From positions 186,001-250,000 of the forward strand of contig JAAVTG010000614.1 of the NCBI GenBank assembly GCA_011947345.1: a stretch of DNA of 64,000 nucleotides, in the 5' to 3' direction. The stretch is from Phytophthora quininea (Eukaryota > Oomycota > Peronosporomycetes > Peronosporales > Peronosporaceae). The notes below the pieces were generated by a model. The model did not search any database, was not told the origin of the DNA, and saw only the letters and a program-made list of their open reading frames with translations. Position numbers and translations under genes: made by a program. Every line of letters begins with the position of its first letter. The stretch's first letter is position 1. This document shows positions 37,746 through 49,100 of this stretch, piece by piece.

Positions 37746-38776
37746 CTACTGGATTACGCGTCCCAGCCAAACACCCATTGACGTCACGGCCAAGTCGCCA
37801 CTGGGTATATGGCCAACCTGGACCTTGGATACATCCATGAATGATGGTACTACTAAAGACCCGTGAGTGATGGTTTCGATGAAGCCATTTCCCAAAGATT
37901 GCACCATAAGTCGCGACCCTTCTTTCAAAATTTTTCTGGACCGCTTCTCCATAAACCCAAGATCCTAAGTTGCGATTTGGTGGCGCCGGCTAGCTCTGCC
38001 ATACGCGATCCTGGCCCGCTAGCATGCGTTTTGGCCTTTAAGTGGCAGCCGAGGGCAATTAAAGCTTTCCGTATAGCGTCGTGGTGGGCACGGTATGAGT
38101 TTGGAGTAACGTCTGACTTGAGTTGTTTTATATCATACCTCCTTTATGGTACTAAAACGTCGTGGGCAACTTCATTTTCGATACTCCAGGGAAGAAAATA
38201 TGAAAGCCAGCGATCCAACTGGTCAAACCTTCGGCATCACGATGGCGTATGCACGATCCAAATTCTTGTCGGCCGAACTGATTGGTTGTCCCTTGCTCCG
38301 TGATCATGACCAGCGCACGACGTAAACTAAAAACGTTATTTTCCAACGGAACACTGAACAGATCAAGCAGTTCTAAACTCCGCGCTGATCCCCCTCGCAG
38401 TAATCATGCATGACACAGCAGGTGAATATTCTATTCCTCAAGTCTGGTCCATTATTCAAGTTCATGTGATACCGCGAAGTAGATATCAATTCTTTCGTCG
38501 TGCAGTTTTCTTTTCTTTGAGCACTGATCCAACACCTCTATCAGCATATTCATTTTTAGTTTTCTAATACTTCACTCGCTCGAGAGATGCGAGCAGTGTC
38601 TTTACAAGTCCGTTGCGCGTATGCGGGTGAAAATTAGCGCCCCAGCTCTGCTGATTGCTATAAAGGTCGGCGACAGCATTCACATATATTTCAACAGTCA
38701 AAACATCAACCTTCCGTGTGGAATTTCTTTCGCTGACTTGACGATCAACTACTCCATCCACGAGGAATAGATGCAC
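37746..38776 (-). mobile_element. Crypton tyrosine recombinase relic
   Basis: Pieces read in order as a Crypton-type YR protein: VDVLTVEIYVNAVADLYSNQQ...HPHTRNGLVKTLLASL (N-terminal SAM-like part), then QGTTNQFGRQEFGSCIRHRD...AGFHIFF, then KTHASGPGSRMAELAGATKS with a following LGLWRRGPEKF. Known oomycete Cryptons have KTNQFGR-type and THAGR..GARMAELAGV..QIRR-type motifs at these places. Stops and frame changes occur between every block and the catalytic Tyr region is unclear, so it is inactive. The upstream part may reach 39210. Confidence 0.6.
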
Positions 38777-39210
38777 TTTTACTGCTGTAAATTGATAACG
38801 TGTCGTCTCATGAAACTCTTCTTAATGCATCAGGTCTTACATTCATTCTGCTAATGAGTGTATGTTTTAATCGTATTGTTTGGTCTTGCCGCTCCGCTAG
38901 ACTTCGATCGGGCGTGGAATTGGCACTCTCCTCTAGCTCGACTTGCCGCTCGGGTGGCTCCATTGCGATCTTACAAGAACGCCTTCCTCTAAATAATAAG
39001 TTATGCTATTCACGCTGGAGATCGTCAGCGAAGACGTCGTCTCTTTTTGATAGGGCTCCCATGATAGATGGCCCTAACCGTAGAAAGATAGCCAGTCAGT
39101 ATTTCAATAGTTGAAATAGACTGCATAGAACGAAAGGATAAATTCCAAAAATAGACTAACTTTGCATTTGAGCAGTGCAATTGAAAGGTCCTGAACGCTC
39201 TCAATTTCAA

Positions 39211-40111
39211 GTTGCGTTTTCAGTAGGAATTCACTTTTCCGAGTCAAAAAATGCTACTCAAATTGACTATCGAATTTTTCGCAACAGTTTTCCATACCCT
39301 CCTGATATTTTTTTTTTTGGGGGGTCCAAAACTAACGTTAAAAATGGCTAATACGGTCCTGAAATGTTGAAATGTTCGATCTACGTTAACTTCGTCATCT
39401 ATATGTTGTCATAACAAGGGCTCATGGACTGAATGTCAACGGAAATCCTCTGCATTTGGGCATTAGTACCACCACTGTATTTTGATTGAGGAAATCCACT
39501 AGTCCCGGAGATGATGAATTCGAAAACACTAAGGATTTTAGCAACAGCGGCACGCACAAGGTGGAGAAGACCTCGACACTCTACACTACAGAATAGATCG
39601 TGCGCTTAAAGATGGTGTGGTTAATGCCAAAACGCCTAATTTCTGCTCGTTTTCAAAGCGGCGTTCCGCCTGGGATGACATGCCTCTAACCTTGACTCCC
39701 CGTTTATTTTTTACAGCGGAAAGGACGTCTTCTCGGAATTTTTGTGCCGAGTGTATTTTTGACGAATGCGAGCCTTAGACGCTAGGAACCATAAGAAGTC
39801 AAAGGCCGCCAGCGACAGCGAAGTTCTAGTGAGTATTGGATCATGTATACCTAAACCCGTTGAGATTTACATCCGTCTGGGCCCTGCTAGACCCTCACAT
39901 CATCTTCTTTTAGTCTTTTGGCTCCGCCGCGGCTTCATTTTGCATTGCATAGAGTCCCTAGCCCTCAGAATGATGCTCATACGCATTATGGCGACGTCTC
40001 AAATGATTTACTTGCTGTGACGAATGCCAATGAAACGTTTCGCCCATGAGGTGTTTGTATAACGGCACCGCGGACGGTGAAGCCCGTAGCCCAGAAGAAC
40101 CTTGAACGAGA
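39211..40111. other. No recognisable gene
   Basis: There is an oligo-T/G tract near 39308-39325 and only short frames otherwise. Confidence 0.4.
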
Positions 40112-40870
40112 TTGAGAAGGAAGGTTGGGCGCAGATCAGTAGTTACCAATCTGCGTCCAAGGGTCCCTAGATCTGGCGGACTGGATTTACCACCTGACAG
40201 CCTTGGTTCAGTGGTCGGACTTGGGGAACATGGTTGGGGACTCGGTCACCCTTGGGCGCACTTCTCCGGCAAGGTGACAAGTGGAGCCTTGACTGAGGAG
40301 AACCTTCTGAACCAATAATACAAAGAGTCCGATGTGCAAACGCACAAATATGCAGCCGTCGCTTATTCTTTGGGATCCTTGGCCGAGAGGGGGAGGAGAT
40401 CTATTGTCGAGTAGATTCAGGAATGTGCGTCCAAGACATTCGGGTCACCTCGGACACTCCTTGATGAACACGCACCACCCTCTCGGGTGGGAACACACTT
40501 GGCCCACTGGCCTTCACATTTGTAACTTTCCGGATCTTGATAGTACTGTGACCAACCTAGGCTCTCTCTTGATCCTAGGACGCAGTTCCAATTCCGATTT
40601 ACCCTTGTACGCTAACTGCTAGCGATGAATATAAAATGGTGATTGACGACGGAGAAGACGGCCCAACTGGGATATGGAAATGGAGGGAACTGTGGTGAGG
40701 CGACTTAGAAGAAAATTAAGATCTAGATCCAGGAAGTATGTATCCGGGTCCAGTCTACACAGATCCAGCTCCAACACCCCTACCACCAGGATCCTGGTCT
40801 GTGGGCTACGATTTGCGATCTGCGATCCAGATCTAAGCTATGAGTGTCAAGCGTGCTAGAGGTACGACAT
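40112..40870. repeat. GATC-dense dispersed repeat, copy 2 (diverged)
   Basis: The patch 40717-40840 is crowded with AGATCTAGATCC, AGATCCAG, GGATCCTGG and GCGATCCAGATCT words. Upstream parts hold GCGTCCAAGG words shared with 43.9-44.3 kb. No frame carries a motif. Confidence 0.45.
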
Positions 40871-41476
40871 GGAGAGGCGGGATATGAAGCCATACAGGTT
40901 GCGATTAGACGCAAATGATGAGGAATTAAGTTAAACCAGTGATTATTCACTGTTTTCAACTGTTTATTATCTCTACTAGATTGCCTTACCTGTCGTCGGG
41001 CTAAGTTCGTATGGGAGGTACCTGTCAAGTTCTACCTTGAAGTCGCTGACTACGTCTGGTGGGGTGCTCGCTACGTCGGCGCGAGCGTCTCCCTCGCGTC
41101 GATTGATACACCCACACGAAGTTGACCGACTCTCGCTCGAACGGAAGGCGTATGCGCGAGGGGATGTTTCTCGATGGCTCTCAAGTGAGCTCTACGTAAC
41201 CAACCCGCTGCACCAAGTAGTACGTCCTCATGTTCACCCACCGCTTAGCATAAAGGCGTTCAACCTCGTATAGTTCTTCGCCTCGCCCTCTGCGAGCTTG
41301 GTTTGTAGCGAACAATCCTCCGTGTGCTGGTTCTTCAAGTAGACCACCACCAATGGCTTTTATTTCGTTCCCATTTGCTCTCGCTGATAACTCCCGGTTT
41401 AGGCGAAGCTACCAGAGAGAACCGTCCAGCCGGCGACTGAAGTTTCTTGCGTGGCGTTGGCGGGGATTCAGCGTAG

Positions 41477-41525
41477 GCATCTCGGCAATTGTACAATGCC
41501 ATCGATCGTACAATTGCCGAGATGC
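41477..41525. repeat. Perfect 18-bp inverted repeat (hairpin)
   Basis: GCATCTCGGCAATTGTAC (41477-41494) and its exact complement (41508-41525) are separated by 13 bases. It could be the abutted ends of a MITE, or a foldback. It is too GC-moderate and isolated to be called a terminator in a eukaryote. Confidence 0.85.
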
Positions 41526-41899
41526 TCACATGGTAGACAAGCTGTTCCCATAATAGCTAATAAGACGCTGACGACGTAGTGCAATTATTAATAAGTCTCT
41601 TGAAGTTTTATTAAAAACTTCTCGGTTGGGGCGTGTACCACGTACTGGAGCAATTGCTGAAGTCTATCCTCGCCAGGAATTTTGCTCGGGCGAGCAAGTT
41701 GAGCTACTAAAACGTTAAATCGTATTGGAGTATCCATTTGTGTCGGATTGGAATTTGCATTTTGATGTTTCAATAGGAATTTTGGTAAGCGGTCTTTATC
41801 TATTGATTAGAGCAATATTCAGCTTAAAATTGAAGAAAACTATGCGAATTTCTCACTCAAGCTGTGAATGTTATGATCACAGTGCGTTCTTGGCCTCCT

Positions 41900-42720
41900 T
41901 GCGCCGCTTAGGTAATGGACCAGGTTCCTTTCTCCTTTTGCCAACTCGTTCGGGGGCGACGGGTATTAGAGGAGCACTCGCGGATGTATCCACAGCTAGA
42001 TTTCCGGTAGTCGGCCACACACGAACTGGAAGCTGTATGTCTTGCAAAAATGTCCAGTTGGCATTCTAGTTTCGACGTACAGTTCCTCAATTCACTTGCC
42101 TTCTCGAGCAGCTGCGTGAATAGCGTGCACGCACGGGAGTTCCTCGTCCTGCCAGTTGCCGCATGTACACGTCAATTCAACAAGATTGACAGATCTCCAT
42201 GGGTGAATGTATCCTAATGCTTTCACGGGGTCAAAATTCTGAACCGAGTAAACACCTAACATGCACGGAGTTGAGTGACACATTCTTGCAAATTGGCTCC
42301 GAATCGTCCGTTGTTGATGAAGAAAGGGAACAAGAGCAGGTTTTCCAAAAACAATTGTGTAGTCGGCGGCTTCTTTTCTTCGGTCTGATAGCAGTTCACT
42401 TAGTTTGAGAAAATACATGTGGAAAGCATCCAAAGGCTTAGCACTTCAAAGGTCCTCTCCCATCCAGGAGTTAGCTTGTTCCGCAAGATTGGAGGTAATC
42501 TCATCGTAGGTCGGAAGATAGATCGCCTCCAAAAACTTGTACAATATTCTGGCGTTTTTGGTACGCTCGCCTGTAAGTTAGAGAAGTTGAATCTGCCCTA
42601 TTAATCGGGACATCTTGCTTGAGCAGTCCACTGCTTCGAGCCAAATCGATATTAGCAGACTCCAACACCAACCGAGCACTCCCAAACTTCAGACGACCGG
42701 GCTTGTCCTTGCTACCCATG
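41900..42720 (-). mobile_element. MULE transposase relic C (C-terminal part)
   Basis: Upstream fragments read FLEAIYLPTYDEITSNLAEQ and NSWMGEDL, followed by a stop. The long frame then has DAFHMYFLKLSELLSDRRKE and a SWIM finger, LTCTCGNWQDEELPCVHAI (CxC...CxH). A basic tail (ERVGKRRKEPGPLPKRRKEA) follows in another frame, as is usual for MULE transposases. It is decayed. Confidence 0.75.
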
Positions 42721-43084
42721 TATGCGGCGATAGTTGCGAGCGGTAGGCAGGTGCTAGTACACTGGCAGGCGAATTATCTAATTATAACAACGAAGGTATG
42801 CATTGCATTCGATAAGTTCGTCTTTTACTCTTCTTGTGGGACGCAGACGAACCTAGCCATTTTTACTGGGCATGATCCCAGCAAAGTTGAAACCAGTGAA
42901 TATTCACTGGGTTAACTTAGTTCCTCCGCAAATGATACCAGTTGGGATGGGTAAGACAGACCGGTAGACTTAACCGTAAAGCAGAACCGAATTTGCCTTG
43001 CAATCGATAAGTGCTTTCAAGAACGCCAAGAATGGGAACTTTATTGTCCTTACGCAGCGTCGTCAAGTCATGTGCGGTAGATCG

Positions 43085-43590
43085 CTCGCTGTGCGTCGAC
43101 TCTGGAACGTATATTGGCCAGATCACCAGAATGGTTCTAATACCGGAGAGAGCAGATCCAGATCGGAGGGAGTTATTGCTTGGCCCAAAGATCCTTGGAT
43201 TCTCACTCACTCAAGATCTCGTCACAGGAGACGGCAAGCATCGTAAAGGACAACGCTCACAGGCAACCCGTACGGCCCGATCCCAGATCGGCACCAGATT
43301 CCCGAGATCGAGTATTCTCTCGGGATCTGGATTTACCAACCAGGCGCAGAGCGAAGCCTTTGCGCTGCTTTATCCACCCCCAAGTCACGCCAAGATATTC
43401 CAGCTTCACGCCACTGCACCTCTGAAGTCAACGAGAGAGCAGATCCATCCCGCCGACGGGTACACAAGGTGAGAAGTTCAGGATCCTACGGCGATCGGAG
43501 TACCTCCTCCATTAGTCGGTGTCTGGGCGCTGTTGGGACGTCGGATACCACCGTAACGAGATTTTGGTGGATCCCGCTACGCCACAGAAC
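43085..43590. repeat. GATC-dense dispersed repeat, copy 3
   Basis: It shares with the 24-kb copy the strings TATATTGGCCAGATC, GCCGACGGGTACACAAGGTG, TTAGTCGGTGTCTGGGCGC and ATCCCGCTAC in the same order. A + frame is open for 153 codons (43011-43472) but shows no family motif. Confidence 0.6.
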
Positions 43591-43924
43591 CCCTCGACGC
43601 GAGCCTAAGATCCCCTACCCAACTTGACTTGACTTTGACGGGTGGGGAGCTCAGGCGACGCTGGGGGTCTTGTCCTTTAAGCCTGTGCACAGTCTCTCAG
43701 TTCGAAGACCACTTCGGGCTTTCAAGGCAAATCGAACTCTCTGTTCGTTTTGTCTATTCTCTTTCTCTCTGGTGTTCTACGTGTCCAGGATTCTGGGTAC
43801 AAATCCGTCTTATACAGACATCTTGATTTTAGTATGGTGGAGAATCTGTTGACTCGACACTTCTACTGGATCCTTGCCCGAAGCTCAACTTGGCGCAATC
43901 ATCCCACACAAACTGGCTTCTTAG

Positions 43925-44240
43925 GAACAAATGTGCGTCCAAGGCTCAGGTCACTTGAGGCTTGGACGCGGGTTGGGCTTGGACGCATGTGCACTCGATA
44001 GTAGTCAGCACACATAGTGTACTCCATATAACAACATGTGTGGCCAAGGGCCATTCCACATTTGGACGAATGTGCGCCCAAGGTTCAGCCGTATCTGCGT
44101 CCAAGAGTCACCATGGATCTTGAACGCATTTGGTGCACAGTAGACTTGGAATCCGTATGTCGACGTATGGGGCGCGATGTAAGTCCAAGGGTCACCACAG
44201 ATCCAGATGTGCGTCCAAGTGTCATCATCTACACTGTACG
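43925..44240. repeat. Degenerate GTGCGTCCAAGG repeats
   Basis: Five variants of (A/C)TGTGCG(T/C)CCAAGGNTCA occur at about 43930, 44068, 44093, 44178 and 44208, with related words at 40153, 40250 and 40424. This suggests a worn satellite or LTR fragments. Confidence 0.5.
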
Positions 44241-44599
44241 CATTTGGGCCGGGATAGTGTTGGGACTTGTATTTGACAATCTTGAGCACAATGTGCGGGC
44301 TAGGGTGGCTTGGTGTTCATTGCGGGTTCGGTGGAGTCTTTATCGGTGCTGTCAATTCTACGGCCAAGCCAGGGGACAGGTCGCGTACACGGATACGTTC
44401 CATGCGGCGATTTGGCCTCTTCGACTGCGAGGGTGGCTAAGACTGAGCGCAAATCTGCGTCTAGGAGTGCATTCGTATCACCCTTGTGTGCACTTCCCAG
44501 CCTATAGACAGCTCCTTGGTAGATCTCCCGCGCAGCTGGGCCCAAGACTACTTCCCTGTACGCACTTGTAACTTCCCATTCCATTATTCAAACCGTCCA

Positions 44600-46080
44600 A
44601 TCATGTGCCGTCATTATGCGTCCAACGCATCTCATAAAAAACCATTTCACATCGTGTCACTGCCATCTAATTTGCTGTGTAACGGCGTGTTATGTGGTGT
44701 GGAGATTTCTCCAAGATCCGTCAACGAACTGTCGCCTCCGCTATTGGCTGATAAAAGGCGTCGAGCTGGACCAATGGCGACGCGAGGCGAAGGTTCAGTG
44801 AAGGTCGCTATCCCGAGGCGGTCGCTATTGCGAACCATCGCCTGGTCGTGAATCTTCGGATGGGTAGCTCCGACGGCGACGCTTGCGTTTCACTTGACAT
44901 TTGTATGGATTCATAGATAAGGGTAGGATTAGAAAGAGTAAGAGCTCGAGAGGGCGATACAAACAGAGCAGAATTTTCCCCCGACTTCCCAAGCGGCCAA
45001 GCGTCCTAGGTAAGCACCTTGCCCTGTGGTCGTGGGTTATGCCTGCCAGCGAACACAGACCTTCGTGAAGTAAGTGTTCGTTTGGTCAGACCAAGAGTGA
45101 AGAGTGGTAGTTAGAGTGTATTTTGGTTTGGCCCTATTAATAGGGAGTGTTGGGCGAGAGAGCCCTTGTGTGTGGAGTGCGGGTCGCATTCCAACGTGAC
45201 TTCCAGCCGGAGTTATACTCCGGCGCCCCCGTAAGAGAGTCCACGGGACCAGGCAACCTTCGTCTGCTGGTGCCACGGGGTTTTGAGTGTGTGAGAGAGT
45301 GTTTGGATGTACAGGCGAAGACTCGTGCCTGTAGCGTCGGTTTATATTTGCCTTCAGCGTAGACAGTGAGCGGAAGCCACACCGGCTCGGGCAGGGTCGG
45401 ATCTGGTTCCTTCAGATCACGCCCAACATTCGGCTGACAATCTGGAAGGTGTATTGTTGTGTGCGGAAGCTCGCTGCCGCCTTAGCGAAAGTTCAGTGGA
45501 TTCCTACACCACATTACATGGCGAGTGACTCGCCCAAGTTGAGTACACCGTGTGGTGCACACCACGTGACTCGTGACTTGGAGCCACCCAATCACCGTGA
45601 AGTAGGTTATAGTATAGACGTTTTACACTTTTTATTGCAAACCAAACGAGAGCTCTATTAATACACCTAGACTTAAATTGACGCTATTGTCATTTAGATC
45701 CTGCGGGATAGTGAACTCGCGTTCACAATGAGATTGTATACTCCTTAGCACCTTCCTCTAGGAGAAGTGCTGTGTGACGCCCCGTCACAGCTGCGGATTT
45801 GGCTACACTCCGACTGCTGGATGGATACAAGCAAAAATGTAGCCTGACGGCAATATGCCATTGTCGGAGCAATCTGTTGATATTTAAGATGACATGATTT
45901 TGCTCCGAAAAATTACAGTTTTACCGCCGAAACTGAAGTACCATAAACTTTATGTGCAAACGGATACCGAAACTTCCTTTCAAATCTGTTTCGTTTGACT
46001 TGTTATTTGTATGAAATATTTGGTATTTTCAAGAGATTTTATTGGTCAATATTGAAATGAGATCGTCCATTTGCATGTAA
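44600..46080. other. Unclassified intergenic or retroelement debris
   Basis: There are no convincing frames. The stretch 45000-45420 has the look of a retroelement leader (CCCAAGCGGCCAAGCGTCC, AATAGGGAGTGTTGGGCGAG), but no coding part or paired LTR could be identified. Confidence 0.3.
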
Positions 46081-46111
46081 AGTTTACCGATATATCTGTC
46101 CACCATCACCA

Positions 46112-49100
46112 CTACAATTGTGACCCCAGCTCCACCGTCCCAGTCGCGTTACTACCACGCTTCTTTTGTGCAAGTTTGGTTCGGCTAGAAGCCTTGATAG
46201 TATCTCGAGATGGAACTCCTGTGTCTCGATCTGTATCGTTTTCGGTTTCCTCCTGGTCTGAAGGGAATACCTGCCCATTGCTTGCAGGAGCATTCAACGG
46301 TGGGACAGCTCCGCGGTCGAAACCCATGCGGTTGTTCTTTTCGGTCACCACATTCAGCTGTTGCGGTCTCCGGTATCGACTTGATCGAGTTGATGCCTTG
46401 TCTTCTCCCCGCACAGTCCGACGTCGAGTCCGAGACGGTGAATCCATAATCTGTTGGTTTGAAATCAGCACGTCTCGCAAACACACAAAGATCGTAAGGA
46501 CCAATACGTACCAGCGAGAAATTGGTGTCTGGATCGCTTCTTGCACCTTCAATCTAATGAAAAGAAGCATAAGTGAAAAATTAAAGCGTTAGTTGTGTAG
46601 TTCGGAAGGAATCAATTTCAACGTGAGCACAAACCGCGTCAATCATCAGTGTGGCTCGATCTTGACAGATTTGCAACAACGCTGAAATTGCTGGAGGTTC
46701 TAGAGTCTCAAACTCGGAAGTGAGACTGCTTTCTCCTTCGTACCCAATGGGTGGAGGCCACAGCCGAGCTGCTGGTATGGCATTCTGATACGGATCCGAG
46801 CAGTTGGTGATGCCCATTAACTTTACAATTCTTGCTGCACCAGCGATGACTTCCTTCGAGCTTGTAAGTAAACTCGATTGTGTATACTCGGATCGAGCTA
46901 AGTCCACTTCAGCAGCTCGTAGTTTTTGTTCGAGCATTCTCGGGTCCTCAGTCGAAGTTGACGCCTGTGACAGCTCCAGAGAATGAAGTTGTTCCTCAAG
47001 CTCGGTTTGATTCAGTTTTATCTGCTTCAATCGTGCCTCGTACAGCTTGGCTTGCTCCTCAAAGCTCGCATTAAGTTCCTCCCGCCGCATAAATTTCTGT
47101 AGAATGAGTTCCATCTTCGAGAAACCTGTTGCCTTTTGTATCTTTTCACACATGGCCTCACACTGCTGTAACGCGACCTTGGCAGCCAGAGATCGAGTCG
47201 TAGCACTGAATGTCTGTCGCGTTTGACTTCGGCTGTCCTCCTCGGATGCAGACTCAGATCCCCTTGTATTTGCCACGCGAACATTGCTAATCATCTCAAG
47301 TCGTCGTTGATATAGTTTGTCTGAGGAAGCCTGGTCATGGGATACCTTTTCTCTAGCGCGCTCGAGTTTCTCCACCACAGCCGTCAGCAAATCTTTACTC
47401 TTCTCTACGGTTCTACGTAGCATCGGGAGCTCTTCATTCTGTAGGTGGGTCTTTTCATTTGCAAAACCTTCTTCTCGGCCTGAAGATCCTTGAGCTTAAC
47501 CTGAAGCAACCGCAATTCCTTTTGTTGGAGTCAAAGTGAGCTGGTGAACAGGCTGGAAACATTTCGCACGCGCGAATCAGCTTTTGATGTGTTTTCTCCT
47601 GGTGATCGATATTTTTCATGGTATTGTCGAGCTTCACAAATCGAGCTGTCATTTCTTCGGCAGCACGCTTGGCCATATCACAATCACGCATCGTTACTTC
47701 ATATCGTCGACATGTTTCGCGAATTTTAAGCTTCACATCCTGCAGGTACCGCTGTTTATTTGTCACCTCAGTCTTGGTCATATCGTACAGCGCCTGTAGT
47801 TTTAATACCACGCGATGATTGTACGATTGTTTTAAATCCCAATCGGACTGAGGGTAGTCTTGAAAATGCGCAGGGAGCCCAAATGTCATTCCCATATTTA
47901 ATGTGTCCTCAGCGCCAGTGATACTGTCCAGTTTAATATCTTTACCGACAATTTTATTCATTGTCGCTGTTGTCGCCGTTCCTTCAGGTGTTTCTTCGCT
48001 CGAATCTGTTTCTTTTTTCCTTCGGTACGGTCAATTCCTAAACTATGAGCGAGAGTACGTTGGTTAGAAAGTGCAGGCAGTGACGTAGAGGCCAAGAGTG
48101 TGGCTGTGGGGAGTTGACGCACAGAAGAATTCATCACATGCTTCACCGTGGCGTAAGCTGTTTTCTTGTGAAAAGACTTTCAGGTGAAATTACGTCCGCG
48201 GTTTGGTTGGCTTGCAAAGAAGAGGTCATAATGACGCTAGCATTCTTCACTGAGGCAATCTGCGAAGTTGTCATAGCGCCTCGGGGTCGGCGAGTTGTCG
48301 GATCAAACATGCTCTTTTGACATCCCAAAATCGCGCATCAAATAGGCCAGACCGCGAAAGCGATTGAGCAGGTTTAAGCGCAGTTGGCTCAGAAGATAAT
48401 CCACCCATACCGTCAAGTCGTCTCGATTCGTCATCACCAACATCCCCTGCTCGGCCACGAGAGGAGGACGGGGGCGGCAATGACTCTGTCGAAGCACTAG
48501 ACGAGACTGTCTGTTGCAGCACAATTGGACTGCCACTGCTAGATCCATTTGCCTTTTCGAGGATAGGATTCTGTACAACTGGATCTCTCACAATAATATC
48601 CCTCCCAAGCGCGAGCCATGGAAAATGAATCCACACCCACCGCTGATAGAAAAAAACCATTTTTCCACGCATCCTTGTCTTTTGCAGATGTACTCGTAGT
48701 TCCAATGCTTGAAAAATTTACTTGAGGAAACGTATCCAACGAAGCGAGTAAAGTAGATGCTGTTGTAGCCTCAATGGTTGACATACCTCCTAAAGAGGCG
48801 ACCCCAGGTGAAGAACCCTTAGCAGGCATTAGTGTCGAAGGTGATGTTGCACTTCCGGCACTGCTCATATTCTGGACGTGCGGTAAGCTTTCCACAAACA
48901 AAAACCCGTCCAAATATAATCGCTTCAAACCGTAAGGTTCATGAGCAAATTGTGGTAATGGTCGTTGGTAAGATTGCGAAAATTCGTGCATGAAGCGCGT
49001 CACGAGCTGAACAATTGTTGCGAAGCTTTTCGTCGTCGGATGAGCGCTGCGATACCAATCATCCAGACTTTTTCCGTATTCCCGTACGACATCGAACGGT

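Noticed and set aside
48143..48328. Separate small genes between the STAND and coiled-coil parts
   Set aside because: Short frames here chain into one protein when single bases are restored in A/T runs, and they overlap each other in ways unlikely for separate eukaryotic genes.
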